This document shows, one piece after another, positions 10,255 to 22,044 of a stretch of DNA of 64,000 nt. This stretch comes from Aphelenchoides besseyi (taxonomy: Eukaryota > Nematoda > Chromadorea > Rhabditida > Aphelenchoididae), in assembly GCA_024699855.1 (NCBI GenBank), contig JAMPIQ010000001.1, positions 10,726,001 to 10,790,000 of the forward strand, given 5' to 3'. The translations under genes and the position numbers were made by a program. Below the pieces are notes generated by a model. That model was not told the origin of the DNA. It worked only from the letters and a program-made list of their open reading frames with translations, and searched no databases. Each line of letters opens with the position of its first letter. The first letter of the stretch is position 1.

Positions 10255-11285
10255 ATGATCGACTGTCTTCCGTCCGCTGTCGTCACCAACGATGTTCGTT
10301 TCATGTCCGCCGGAACGACGACGACCGCTCACGACCATCAGCCCACTGCCGCCTCTTCATCGACCAACAACTTCGGAGCCACGGGCGGAAGTTCAATGGT
10401 AATGAGACAAAATTACATTAAAACTTTTCGGGGTTTCAGACGATCACCGATTCGGACGACGATTGCGAATCGGTTGACTCCGTTGTGTCGCCGATAGCCG
10501 CCAATCCGCGTGGTCGACGCTACCAGACCTACACTGTGATTCAACGATCAGGTTTCCAACATACCGAGTAAGTGGATTTTGATGTTTTTTCTCGAATTTA
10601 GTTCTTCAGATATGTTCAAATCATAACTCATTTGTGTAAAGCCGAAATTCTAATTTCTCTCATATTTCTCGCCCACGGACTTTCTTGCCCTGGATTTCAA
10701 GAGGATAATGTGTATCAGGGTACTTGCCATATCAATGTTCTTGCCGCTCTGGTCGGCATTTTTACCGGGGGTGTTGGTTTAGGTGCTGTTCATCGGTGAG
10801 TACCGAAAACAACTGCCGATTGATTTCGATTTTCAGTTTTCGATGGAAGAACATGCTGGTCATGTGGCTGATTATGACAATTTGTTCATCGGTAGCCAAC
10901 TTGCTTGCGGTCATCACAACGGGCGTTTGGTTGGATCATTTGAGCAAAATGAAGGAACGAACTGGAATAGCCAATGGTTTAAGTGGAATGATGCTTTTGG
11001 GTTCCGTGTTAGTTGGTTGGCCTCCTCATTTGTTTGCATGATTGAATTCGTTTATTTCAGGTGTATGTTTTATTCTTACGGCCGTTTTGATTTGCCATTA
11101 CTGGGCATCAAATTCAACGAAATACCAAGCAGTCGGAAGAATGGCCGTAAGTCTTGGGTATTGTATTCGGAGTTTTTATTTGATTTCAGAAACAAACACG
11201 ATCAATTCGACGGCGTTTGAGTCGTGCGAGCAGCGGAACAGATCGATCACGAAGTCAACCGAAATCGCCGTATCATATCGTTTGA
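10255..11285 (+). CDS. four-transmembrane protein of unknown family
   Basis: Six exons join in phase. The Ser/Thr-rich cytoplasmic-type N-terminus (about 95 residues; MIDCLPSAVV, then acidic DSDDDCESVDS) is followed by four hydrophobic segments: AEILISLIFLAHGLS, INVLAALVGIFTGG, MLVMWLIMTICSSVANLLAV and LLGSVLVGVCFILTAVLICH. A basic Ser/Arg-rich tail ends SPYHIV, which resembles a PDZ-binding end. Spacing of the helices recalls MARVEL or claudin-like tetraspan proteins, but I see no diagnostic motif. Its 3' end converges with the Ly6-like gene, 60 bases away. Confidence 0.7.
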
Positions 11286-11345
11286 GATGCTTGTTCGGAG
11301 ATAAACGGTTTATTCAAATACCTGCCAACTGGATCGCTACAAAGG

Positions 11346-11984
11346 TTAAAATGAAATTAAACACAAAGTCAAAACAACAAAGAGGGCGAGAATCGAGATG
11401 GCAACCGTTGATGCGCTGTTACAGGTGTTGTAGTCGCAGAGACAAATTCGAGTTGTCACACGTCCCGCATTTGGACTGTCCATCGTTTGTTCGGAGCATT
11501 GGCCGGGTTGTGGCTAAAGAAGAGGATTGTACAGAGTTGTTTGGGAACTTACGATTCGAAGTGTTGGATTCCGGCCGGTGAGTTGTTGGGCCACATCCGT
11601 CAAACAACCGCGAAGAACAACACGAGTGACTGAAATACAAAATGGGATTAGAAACGTCTTGAGATCACCACCACTCACATTGATTCTCAGTCACCGACTT
11701 AACACAACTCGTCTGACAAGGCTGAAGCAACTGTTGATTCGACGGTTGGAAAGGATCGTCACAGATGTCGTAGGAGGGTCCGGTCGCGGCTACATTACCA
11801 TCACGTTGGAAAGCGGCACGTGATTGATCACTCAATGTTCCACTAATACACGCAACTGAAAATGCGAGGAGTTTAGGTTCCGAACATCAAGCTCACAGCA
11901 TTGAATCGGACGAATCGGATTCTGAATTCGCTGTCCATCGCCAAAAGCGGCAAAAACCAAGAGGCAGCCGACGATCAGGAGCAT
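11346..11984 (-). CDS. Ly6/uPAR-type GPI-anchored protein
   Basis: Four exons join in phase. A signal peptide (MLLIVGCLLVFAAFG) is followed by a cysteine-rich domain with IQCFACISG at the start, CQTSCVK and RGCLTD in the middle, and RICLCDYNTCNS at the end; the closing CxC...CN is the hallmark of three-finger Ly6 domains. A final hydrophobic stretch (AISILALFVVLTLCLISF) fits a GPI signal. Nematode relatives of this class include ODR-2 and HOT proteins, which act at neuronal surfaces; which one this matches cannot be told. The start was chosen as the first ATG before the signal peptide. Confidence 0.75.
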
Positions 11985-12602
11985 CGTAATTGCAAATGAC
12001 AAATGAACTTTTTTCCGGACGCTATTCAACTTAGAAACACAGCGTACGAGTTATCTGGCCGTCCTTCCGACGATGAAAACAAAGGGCGGGACTTGGTGCT
12101 ATTGAGCCTCCACTTCTACTCCAGCACTTGACATCGGGCTTAAGAGTTCGCGCTGCCGAAAAACAATTCCCAAGGCAAACAAATCACATCGCCGCAGTTT
12201 TTTCTACACGTGAGATTTAAACTTCAATTTGATCCGTTCCACTAGTGACTACAACACACTTCATACAACGCTGTTTCATGGACTCTCGCATAAATGGTCA
12301 TTTTCTTTGTAGGATTTGTAGTCGGCGGTCGTGGCCCTCAACAATTATTGATCTCGAGTATGATCGGACATCTAAATTCGGCGCTTTGTTTGATTTTCGG
12401 ATCCAAAAATTTTCAAAAGACTCACTAAGCTGCGTTCTAACAGAAAGTTGTTCAAAGGAAAAACCGTTTGCGCACTTCGCGAACAAAAGAACAAGACAAC
12501 CCGAGACTAACACACTCAAGCTTTATCCTCAACATACGTTTAAATTAAAACAAGAAACATCGGGGAAGACATAACAAACGGATAACAAAAGGAAAATGAC
12601 GA
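11985..12602. other. intergenic between Ly6-like and IleRS genes
   Basis: This holds the upstream region of the Ly6-like gene and the 3' flank of the tRNA synthetase. A 73-codon minus frame at 12298-12519 has no ATG and no recognisable content. Nothing else seen. Confidence 0.4.
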
Positions 12603-15600
12603 TCAGTTTTTGTCCTGAACCAACAAAGAGACCTGAAAATTGAAAGTTGAAGGACACCTGTGGTTGTGAAACTACCTTTAAGGAGTCACCACGAATCTTG
12701 TATTCTTCGTTGAAGTTGGTTGTTTCGCCGTTGCCCAATTTTTCGTTTAAACGAATCTCCGTTCCGGTAACATGCGAAATTGCATCCAAGTACTTTGCGG
12801 CCACTTGAGCCAAAACTCCATCTGTAGGCTCGAATTGACAATAGGCACGTGCCTTGTTGTAGTGATGAAGCTTGGCGGTCTTGCGGAGTTGTTGAATGCG
12901 ATTAATCAACTCACGTGACAATCCCTCACGAATCAACTCGTCGTCCTGAGTCGTGTTCAATAGAACGACCGTTTGTTTGTCAGCCATTGATTCCCATGTT
13001 TCCGAGGAGTTGTCGCCGGGTTTACATGTGAACGATACGGCGACCTCTTTGTCCGTTAATTCGTGACCACAAACCTCCAATTTTCCATTTGCAATCAACG
13101 ACTCCAATTCCTCCTCGGTGACTTTGGTCTGCAACATAAAAGTTCAATGAGATGTAGGAAATCACTTACGCGTAAGTACTCGGTCACTTTCTTCTGATCG
13201 CCTTTCAATCGCAAACCCAGAAGTTTGAAGTTCGGTGTTGCTCGCAATTGAACACCATATTTTGCTTTGTCCTGAGAGACAATCAGCTTCTTGACGTTCA
13301 ATTCGGATAGCAAGTATTGTTGCAATGATTCCACGTCCGACAAGAACTGTGGGTCTCGATTGACGACTGCGATCTCTTTCAACGGATACTAAATACGAAC
13401 AATAACAGGATATGAAATCGTTGGCTTACTCGTGTTGAAATTTCTTTCTTTTCACGAATTGCACGACTCAAATCAACGACTTGACGCATTGCAGCAACCC
13501 GGCGCTCAACTTCTTCGTTGATGAGTTCGTTTTCAGGTTCGGGAATCGAAGTAAAATGAACGGACTCTTCGGGAGCATCAACGATCTTTCGCAGCGTTTG
13601 CCATAGATAATCACAAAAGAAGGGAGTGAACGGCGACATTAGTTTGACGATGAGAACCAAGACATGAGTTAGTGCCGATAAAGCGGCCAATCGATCCGCT
13701 TGTTCATTGTCCGATTTAAAACGATTGCGATTGAAGCGAATGTAAACGTTAGTTAGAGTGTCGAAGTAGCGAGTCAACGGTGTGACAACCGCATACAAAT
13801 GATACTCGGCCATCTCCTTACGCACATAGCCGACCAAACTGTTCGTAAACGAAATAATCCATTTATCCATTACATTCGTTGGTTTCTTGGTGCTAAAGAC
13901 GAATTGCTTTTTGGTCTCCTAAAATCCATTGATTAAGGTCGCGATTGCTGGATTCAGACTCACGATCTCGTACAAATTGATGTTTCCCATAAGATTACGG
14001 AAGGCGTTGAACCACGGCAACATCACTTCTTTGAGAACTTTGTCGACACCACTTTCAACGAAACGCAAATTCTCACCGCGAACCACCGGCGAATTAATCA
14101 GATACAAACGCAACGCATCGGCTCCGTACTTATTCACGATCTCCATGGGATCCGGATAGTTCTTCTTGCTCTTCGACATTTTCTCTCCATCTTTTGCCAA
14201 AACCAATCCGTTACAAATAAGGTTCTTGAACGGAGGTTTGTTGAACAACGCCGTCGACAAGACCAACAGTGTGTAGAACCAACCGCGAGTCTGATCGACT
14301 CCTTCGGCTAAAAAGAGATTAGCTGGTGAACAAAAGTCTCGAGCTTACCGATGAAATCAGCCGGAAAATTTTGTTCGAAAAGCTCACGATTCTCGAATGG
14401 ATAGTGTTGTTGAGCGTACGGCATCGAACCGGACTCGAACCAACAATCGAAAACTTCGCTGATGCGTTTCAACGTCTTTCCACTCTTCGATTTGATTTCC
14501 AACGGATCGACGGACTCACGGTGCAGATCGGTGATCTTCGCACCGGTCAATTCTTCCAATTCTTCGATCGACGATGGACAAACGATTTCGGAAAAGTCGT
14601 CGGAGACCCAGAGATTGATCGGTGTGCCCCAGAAACGATTTCGACTCACCGCCCAATCACGAGCATCACGAAGCCAATTGGCGAAACGTTTTTCTTGGAC
14701 GAAACTTGGGACCCTAAAGCTTGACAATCACTTCATAATCAAGCGCTAATCAAACCATTTGGTTTTCTCGTTATTCTTCAACAAATCTTCAATCATCGAT
14801 TCCACGCGGATGAACCACGATGGCACAGCTTTGTATAGCAGCGGTGTGTTCGAACGCCAACAATAAGGATACGAGTGAGCTTCGTCTTTCTGTTTGATCA
14901 AAAAACCGGAGTCACGAAGACGCTTCAAGATCTTCTTGTCTGCCTCTTTCACATACTCGCCGCGATAGTCGATGACTTCCTTCGTAAAACAACCTTTTTC
15001 GTCCACTGGACAAACCATTTCTTCCATTGTGGCATCCTTCTTAATGATACCGTGCTGGATACAAGTCGCATAATCGATCTGAAAAAAGACCAGTTAACAC
15101 TCGAATGGTCAGTCTTCACTCACTTCTCCAAAATATGGTGCCTGATGAACAACGCCGGTACCTTGATCGATGGTGATAAAAGTGCCCGTAACGACATGGA
15201 ACGCACGACCAGACTTCAATTGCTCGAAATACGGAAACAGCGGTTTGTATTGTTGACCCTCTAATTTTTTGCCTTGAAGAGTTTCGATCACTTGGTAATC
15301 GTCTTTTTTGGCGAACAAAATCGGCAATCGTTCCTCCAACAAGATTAGTTCTTTGCCCGTTTTCGCGCATTTGGCAACAACGTACTTCAGATCCGGATGC
15401 ACCGCAATAGCCAAATTGCTAGGCAACGTCCACGGAGTTGTTGTGTAGATGACGAGAAAACGATTCGGCTTCTCGACCAACTCAAAAGCAACATACGCTG
15501 AAAAGAACATGAAGTCTCAACGTTTCCTTGAATCTTACCTCCTGGATCAATAACCGTTTTGTAATTTTGATTGGCTTCAAAATTCGAAAGCGGAGTCGAA

Positions 15601-16200
15601 CAACCAGTCGAAAAGGGCATCACTTTGACTCCCCGATAGACGAGATTCTTTTTGTAAAGCTCCGAGAATACCCACCAAACGGACTCCATGAACCACGGAT
15701 ACAAAGTTTTGTAGTCGTTCTCGAAATCGATCCAACGACCCATACGCTCCACCGTTTGTTGCCATTCCGTGGAGTAGCGCATGACAATCGATCGACATTC
15801 GGCGTTGTACTTGGCAATTCCCATCTCGTAGACATCCTGCGGTCCCTTGATTCCCAAGGTCTTATCGATTTCGAACTCCACCGGCAAACCGTGAGTATCC
15901 CAACCGAATCGTCGTTCCACGTAGTAACCATTCTGATGAGCCCAACGAGTCACGGCATCTTTGATGGTTCCCGTCAAGATGTGTCCGTAATGCGGTAATC
16001 CGGTAGCAAACGGCGGTCCATCGTAGAACGTGAAGTGAGGACGACCTTTTGTCAATCTAAAAACGAATTAAAGAGCCAAAAAAGGTTTTAACTCACTCCA
16101 ACGATTTGCGGAACGTATCCTCCTCTTTCCAACGCTTTAACGTTCGCTTTTCCTCCTCCGAGAAGTTTATGTTACTCGGGACTTCGGCGAAACGGACCAT
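12603..16200 (-). CDS. iars-1: cytoplasmic isoleucyl-tRNA synthetase
   Basis: The enzyme attaches isoleucine to tRNA-Ile in the cytosol. From the ATG at 16200 the sequence reads [17 protein letters not shown], then the class-I HIGH-type motif ([10 protein letters not shown]), and then WDTHGLPVE and [15 protein letters not shown] of the CP1 editing insert. The lysine loop [15 protein letters not shown] follows, then the anticodon-binding domain and a C-terminal extension ending SLLVQDKN. About nine short introns break it, giving roughly 1,060-1,080 residues, as expected for eukaryotic cytosolic IleRS. No targeting peptide is seen. It is divergent from the DEAD-box gene with only about 220 bases between start codons, typical of a shared housekeeping promoter. 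Confidence 0.95.
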
Positions 16201-16419
16201 TTTTCGACTAAAAACAAAATTTTCTGAGGCCTAAGATTTCAACGGAAACCACGAAATCTGATGCAATTTTCGAGTCGCAAACGTTGCGTCCCGTCAGTCA
16301 CTTCAAAGCCTAAAACGAGCTAAATGCATTGAGCATCGATTTTCCAGAGCTAAGCGAAAGGACATCAGCTTTTTGTGGCCATTGAGAATCGCGATTTCAT
16401 TTTCGATCATTCGGTTAAA

Positions 16420-18679
16420 ATGGACGACAAAAGTGATGTGAGTTTCTTCGGTCAGTGAACTCAACTCGCGATTCAGATTTTCGCCAAAGTGCACGACGAA
16501 ATTATTCGCAGTGCCGATGTGCAGTCGGAGGTTTCGGACTTCTCGTCGCTGATGGTTCCGCCATCGATTTGCGATCTTCTTCGCCGTCACAACTATCTCC
16601 GACCAACTCCCGTTCAAGCCAAAGCAATTCCGTTGTTGATGTTTGGATCTGGTAAGATCGAAGCTGATTTTCGTGCGTATCTTCGGTTTCAGACATGTTG
16701 GTGCAGGCGAAGGCGGGTACCGGCAAAACGCTCGTCTTCTCGATTCTAGCCGCTAAACTTCTTCACGACGTTCCGAAAACCAACAGTCCGTTGGTGTTGA
16801 TCGTGACGCCGACTCGTGAAATCGCGTTGCAGAGCTTCGAAACGATCAATCGTCTTCTGCCGTCGAATTACGTTGCCGGGTGAATTCGGGTTTCGATGTA
16901 CTTATTTTCGCCGTTTCAGTTTGTTTGTTGGCGGCCTGAGAGAGACAGAATTCTCCAAGCATATGCAGTTGCTGTCGCAAGGTGTCCAAGTGGTCGTTGG
17001 TACCTGCGGTCGTTTGAAGGATTTGGTCGAAAGGAAGAAGTTGAAATTGAACAAAATTCAACTTTTCGTTTTGGATGAAGCCGATTTGCTTGCGAAAGAC
17101 TTTGTTCCTGAAGTCAAGTGAGTTTTCTTCTTCGTTCTTTTGATTCTTCTTTCAGTTTTTTATTTTCAATGTTGCCACCAGAGATGAAACAAGTTTGCGT
17201 CTTTTCGGCCACGTATCCAAATCACTTGGAAGAGACACTCAAGAACTACATGAAATCGCCATCATTGTTGCGTCTAAGCAACGAAGGAGAACAGTTGGTT
17301 GCGTTGTTGGAGTACGTGGTTGTTTGCGATGCATTCGGCAAACTTCGTGCTTTGAAACTTCTACTTCAAAAGCTGGTCTTCAAACAGTGCGTTATTTTTT
17401 GTGGAACCATCGAATTGTATGTTCACTATTTTTGATTCTTCTCAGTGAATTTTAGTCAAAATGAGATCCGCGATTTCTTGCAACGTCAGCAAATCGGCTG
17501 CGACCGCTTGTCCAGTGGAATCGATCAGTCGCAGCGTTTTGTTGTGTTGAAGAAGTTCCGCGAACGTCAAATTCGCATTCTAGTTGCTACCGATTTGGTT
17601 TGTTTGTTTGAAACAACAGTTTTTACTTTGACTTCGTTAGGTGGCTCGTGGTCTTGACTTTCCTGGGGTCGATTTGGTTATCAACGTTTCGATTGCCAGC
17701 GACAGCAACACGCATATGCATCGCGAGGGGCGTGGTGGACGGTACGGTGCTCGGTGTCTGGCTATCAGTTTGCTCGGAAGTTCAAAAGAGATAGAAACAA
17801 TGGAGCAGTTTGTCCGAACAAAAAACCTGATAGTCAAAAAGTTGGACATCTACCGCGAAGATTTGCCGTACAATCTGGTCGAGAACATCGATTACTTCAA
17901 CTTCTGTCCGGACTTTGCGGTAAAAAAGACGACTAATGAGTTTTATTCTCTCGTGTTTCCAGCCAATTCAAAACAGCGGTGATCACATCAAGATTAGCGA
18001 TCTATCGCTCACCGAACATGAAGTGCCGGAACGTTCGACCGCTCGTCGAGTTTGCTATTTGCGCGCTGAAATGATGCGTATTCGCAATATGTTGTCGACA
18101 ACTGAATGGCAAGAATACGCGAAGAAGGAGATGAATATCGCTGATGGCGAGTTCATTGCCGATGGACGTAAACCTCCTAGTCCTCAGCTGTTTACTTCGG
18201 CTGGTGGTTTGAACTTTGAGGAACGAGAACGCAAACGTCGAACCGAACGTGCGCAACGTCGCGATGTTCTGAACGAGCGTGCACGGCAGAAGGCGCCGAT
18301 TCGCGACGTCGTGGCAGCTGCCGGATCGTCAACAGGCAAACCGACGGTCATCGAACGTTCGAAACGCCCCGAATACCAACAATTGTATATGAGCGGTGTG
18401 ATCCCAAAAAATGAGCTTCCGAAATCGGATCTTCCGTTCACTTGGACGTCGTTCGCTCAATTCAAAGACGATCACGACAAGAGGAATGTCGACTTGAAGC
18501 TCAAACGGTAAGTCGAAGCTTGTTGTTCGGAATAAGTTTCCGATTTCAGTGATACACATCCAACTCGTGTACCACGTGGAGCGAAATGTCAACAACGACA
18601 ATCCGTGGCAAATCATCGCAGTCAACTCTTTCAATTGAACGAACTTTATCGCTCTGCCGTTCAACCGATGCCAAAATGA
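16420..18679 (+). CDS. mel-46: DEAD-box helicase, DDX20/Gemin3 type
   Basis: The core contains the Q motif region ([12 protein letters not shown]), Walker A (AKAGTGKT), PTREIA, the GG motif (VGGLRE), GRLKDL, DEAD, SATYP and [10 protein letters not shown]. The second RecA lobe and a long basic C-terminal part end QPMPK. The combination of [19 protein letters not shown] and [16 protein letters not shown] matches DDX20, the SMN-complex helicase; the C. elegans orthologue is MEL-46. Expected roles are snRNP assembly and germline function, in cytoplasm and nucleus. The first exon encodes only MDDKSD before a short intron. Motif VI is unusual in having Glu-Gly for the usual Ile-Gly (HRxGRxGR spacing kept). 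Confidence 0.88.
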
Positions 18680-19301
18680 AAAGTTTGATCTCGTTTATTG
18701 TTGTGGTCTATGTGACCGTTTGTTGTGTTTATTGTTAACGGTAGTAAAAAGCTTTTATTCGTTTACGTCGTCGACCGTCAGCTTTGAACTATAAGGTGGT
18801 TGTAGAAAAAAGAGGGTCGACGATTCAAATTATAAACAAACTTGCAAGTTGATAATCAAAAGTGGACAGATGAATTATGTAAACACCAACAACTTGGATT
18901 GTTAATGAAAGTCGAGTGCCACAGGTCCCAAGAACGGAAGCTCTAGACATTGAGGCTATCTCGAGATGCAATTTTTGTTGTTGACCAAAAGCCTTTTGTT
19001 AGTCGAAACCTTCGGTTACACTCCAAAATTGAACTCTTCTTCTCGAACTTACAAAAACCGATGAGCGAGGATTTTCTTTTCTTTACGACTTGTCTAAAGG
19101 CGATGATGAAAACTCGTTGTCGTTTTTTTGTCACGTTGTTGCGTTCGTCTATTCAATGTGGCTATTCAGTCGAGAGCGTTCAAACTTTCCGGCCAAATAG
19201 CGTGCCGTCGGAGGGCGTGTGAGGCGGTTTGGCCGAAATTTTGTTATGAAAATTTTCTTTTATCAGCTTCGTAGCTTTAGATCTCATTTTCAGCTTCTGA
19301 A
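18680..19301. other. intergenic, 620 bases
   Basis: Contains the 3' flank of the helicase gene and the promoter region of the ARMC10-like gene. A 90-codon plus frame at 18950-19222 has no features of a real gene. Nothing else seen. Confidence 0.4.
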
Positions 19302-20746
19302 ATGGGCGGACAACAGTCGTCGTTTGTGGTCGAAATTGCGACGTCGCGATACGGAAAGTTTCAGGTGAGTTCAATTGGTAATCTTTCGGAGATTCACTTT
19401 TGAAATATGAATTGAATTCTGACTGAAAGTAACATTTCGACCAATTCAACTTCCGGAAAACAAGAAATCAAAACTTAGGGCGGATATCGAATTCGATTGT
19501 CTGCTTGCTGGTAGTCATGAAGGATGAACATACGAGCAGAAGCTTTTTGGATCTTAGCTAATAGACTAGAAGTATAATGAGACTAAATGGTTTTAGTCGA
19601 TACCACAAAAAGATCCCGATGACGAGAATGCGGCACAGTGGCGTATCACAATGAATCCGGCGTCCGAATTTGTGGCTACCGACACGCTGCGATCGATGAT
19701 CAATCGCCTTTATCACGTTCAGAAGTTGCTTAATCCCACGGACGTTCGTCAGATTATCGCGGCTTTAAGATTCGTGGATGTCAATCAAGAGGTTTTGCTC
19801 TCACTGTTGACCGTAATATCGAACTCCACCGCCTATCCTACAAATCAAGTGAGTTCAAGGAATTAGTTCGAGTTATCTGGTTTTAGACACTTCTTCGAAA
19901 CTTCGGAGTCACAAAAAGGATCGTTGATTTGTTCAATGAGCGAACTTATGATTGGCCAAAATCGTGTCGAATCATGTTACTCCAATGCATAGCTAACATG
20001 GTAATGAGATTCGTGAGTTTTGGGTTTGAAATGTCTTCTAGGCGGTCGATGCTGAGAATGAGCCAATATTGCATCGTGCGATTCCGATGATAGTCCGACG
20101 AACTGATTCGACAGTCGAAATGGAGTGTGTTGTGGCATTTCAAGCTCTGACTAACTTGTCCGCAACAATTTCGCCATCACAAGTAGAAATTTTTGTTCCC
20201 GCCATTCCGCACTGTTTGAATCGACTTTGGCTGAAAGGCGAAGTGAATTTGCACGCTCTGCGATTGCTCGTGAATTTGTCGTGTTGTCCCAATTTGTGAG
20301 TTCGAATGAATGCGCAGCTTCTAAACATCGTTTCAGAGTCCCATACATTCTGGCGTCGAGAGTAAGTAGTCAACGCAGCTCCAAAGAGCTTTGATTTGCA
20401 GACCATCACCGGGATCCTATCGATTCTGAATACCGATAAGACGGACGTTCTCATTCGCGCCGTCACTTGGTTCTTGTGCATGAGTTCGGCCGTAGAAGCG
20501 CTGAACATCACTTACGATCAGATTGCGTCGTTGAATCAGGATCCATTTGGCAATCCAAACTACACAATCTACTACACACTCTACGGGATTCGTGGGAAAG
20601 CGGAACTCATGAGCACCGTTCGTCAGTTGGCAAACGAGCACAAAGATACGGAAATCGTCAACAAAGCAACTCGACTGTTAGAGACGTTGGGAAAGATTTC
20701 GTCAATGCGAGAATCTCTCTACAATTTGAATCGAATTCTGCAATAA
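19302..20746 (+). CDS. armadillo-repeat protein, ARMC10/ARMCX-like, with N-myristoylation motif
   Basis: The N-terminus MGGQQSS fits the N-myristoylation pattern (Met-Gly-x-x-x-Ser). The rest is an all-helical armadillo-type array: LLNPTDVRQIIAAL, LLSLLTVISNSTAYPTN, LLRNFGVTKRIVDLF, PILHRAIPMIVRR, AFQALTNLSATIS and LHALRLLVNLSCCPNL. It resembles the Arm domain of ARMC10 and the ARMCX/GASP proteins, which in vertebrates sit on the outer mitochondrial membrane through an N-terminal helix. Here no membrane helix is visible, and lipid attachment would replace it. There are seven or so short exons, and the final one ends NRILQ. The assignment rests on the pattern of repeats, not on a catalytic motif. 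Confidence 0.7.
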
Positions 20747-20793
20747 ACTTCTTTAAATTTGAATGTTTTTGTATGAACAATCGAAGACTAAAA

Positions 20794-21042
20794 TTACGAT
20801 CTCCAAAGAAAATGTTTTGAGTGTTGACTCGAACGTTTTTTATTCTCGTTGTCACGATCAACTATGAAATTTATTATGACAACGAACTTGCCTAAAGGAA
20901 GAGTAGACGTCTCGGTCCCAATTGCTCGTTTAAAAGACGCCCACCGTTTCATAACCTCTCTTTTCACATTCGTTCCCCACTGTTTGTTTATTGCAATCAA
21001 AGCACAGATGGCAACACAAATGTGAACTAAAACAACGCCCAT
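20794..21042 (-). CDS. short ORF resembling a chemoreceptor first helix
   Basis: This is an 82-codon frame with an ATG and an upstream stop. Its start (GVVLVHICVAICALIAINK) resembles the first transmembrane segment of the chemoreceptor at 46.3 kb (GVVVVHMFVAVCGLFGMYK). It then has a basic stretch and no further helices. It may be a chemoreceptor fragment or a chance frame. Confidence 0.25.
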   Translation of the reverse strand: MGVVLVHICVAICALIAINKQWGTNVKREVMKRWASFKRAIGTETSTLPLGKFVVIINFIVDRDNENKKRSSQHSKHFLWRS

Positions 21043-21549
21043 GGTCTATGGACTTTGATGCAACGACGATGCCAATTCGCGGTTTTTCTTTCTTCATTTC
21101 ACCACATACAATAAGTTCATTCTTCTTCGACGTAACCGTAAATGGAATTAAGAATGGAATCCGAAAGAAGGAAAATTCGCAAAACTGCTCAACTGGGAAT
21201 ATTGAAGTACTGCGACAGGTTTCCGCGTCGTTCTCCAGTGGACAAATTTCGATCACTGACATATACCGATGTTATAAATAACCTTTGAATACTCGGTGAG
21301 GTACAAAATAAACAAGCAATACAGATATTAATGTAAACTTTCGGGATTGTACGGCACTTTGTAGTTCGAAGTTCAACCGATTGCTTGTATCGTTGAAGTG
21401 AGACGAAGAGACGATTCGCTTTATCGTATTCTTTTTGTTTTCGTCTTCAAAGTCAAATTCGTTGACTAGTCGACATAGATAAAGGTGGAGAGATGGTTAG
21501 TTACGATACGATTTTAGTGTACTTCTTAACTGTTACTTTCGTGTTCTGA
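21043..21549. other. intergenic, left of element E2
   Basis: No gene seen. The overlapping plus and minus frames in 20.93-21.28 kb look like chance. Confidence 0.35.
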
Positions 21550-21742
21550 CAAGGAAAGTGCACGAACATAATGTGAGGTTTGTGAACGATGTTCGGGTCA
21601 TCTTGTCGAGTTAGAAAAGTTAGTGAACGATTGTGCTCTCCGTTTTTTCAAAATGGCACGCTACAGCACGCTAGAACGCTCGAAAGTTCGAGCTAATTTC
21701 ATAACGATTCACTTTCAGAAATTGAGTCATAGAAAGCGTGCT

Positions 21743-21815
21743 ATGGTAGCCGAGTGGGTAAGCGGTCTACCTGCAGAAGCTCTCTTCTTTTGCGGGTTAC
21801 GAGTTCGAATTTTTC
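21743..21815 (+). other. tRNA-like module, left arm of E2
   Basis: Box A resembles that of type-II tRNAs (TAGCCGAGTGGGTAAGCGG), and box B is GAGTTCGAATT at 21801-21811. The stems are too poor for a normal cloverleaf, so this is more like a tRNA-Ser/Leu-derived SINE or pseudo-tRNA. Confidence 0.45.
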
Positions 21816-21965
21816 GATCGTGATTTCAAGTGCTTGCATTGGAACTACCAAAACAACCCCAAAAAAGTGCAAAAAAAGTCGATTGGAACCCTTGCAGTCA
21901 CCTACCTTTTACTCTTTTTCCTTCTGATTTCTGGATACAAGGCAGGAGAACGCATCCGACAATCG

Positions 21966-22044
21966 AAAGAATCGAATCCGCGTCCACCAAAAGAAGAGAG
22001 CTTTTGCAAGCAGATCGCTTACTCATTGCGTCACCGCTGCACAT
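21966..22044 (-). other. tRNA-like module, right arm of E2
   Basis: Read on the minus strand it has GTGCAGCGGTGACGC followed by ATGAGTAAGCG, and a box-B-like GGATTCGATTC. It is a diverged inverted copy of the left-arm module. Confidence 0.45.

Noticed and set aside
12298..12519. 73-codon minus frame between the Ly6-like and IleRS genes
   Set aside because: No ATG, no splice support and no motif.
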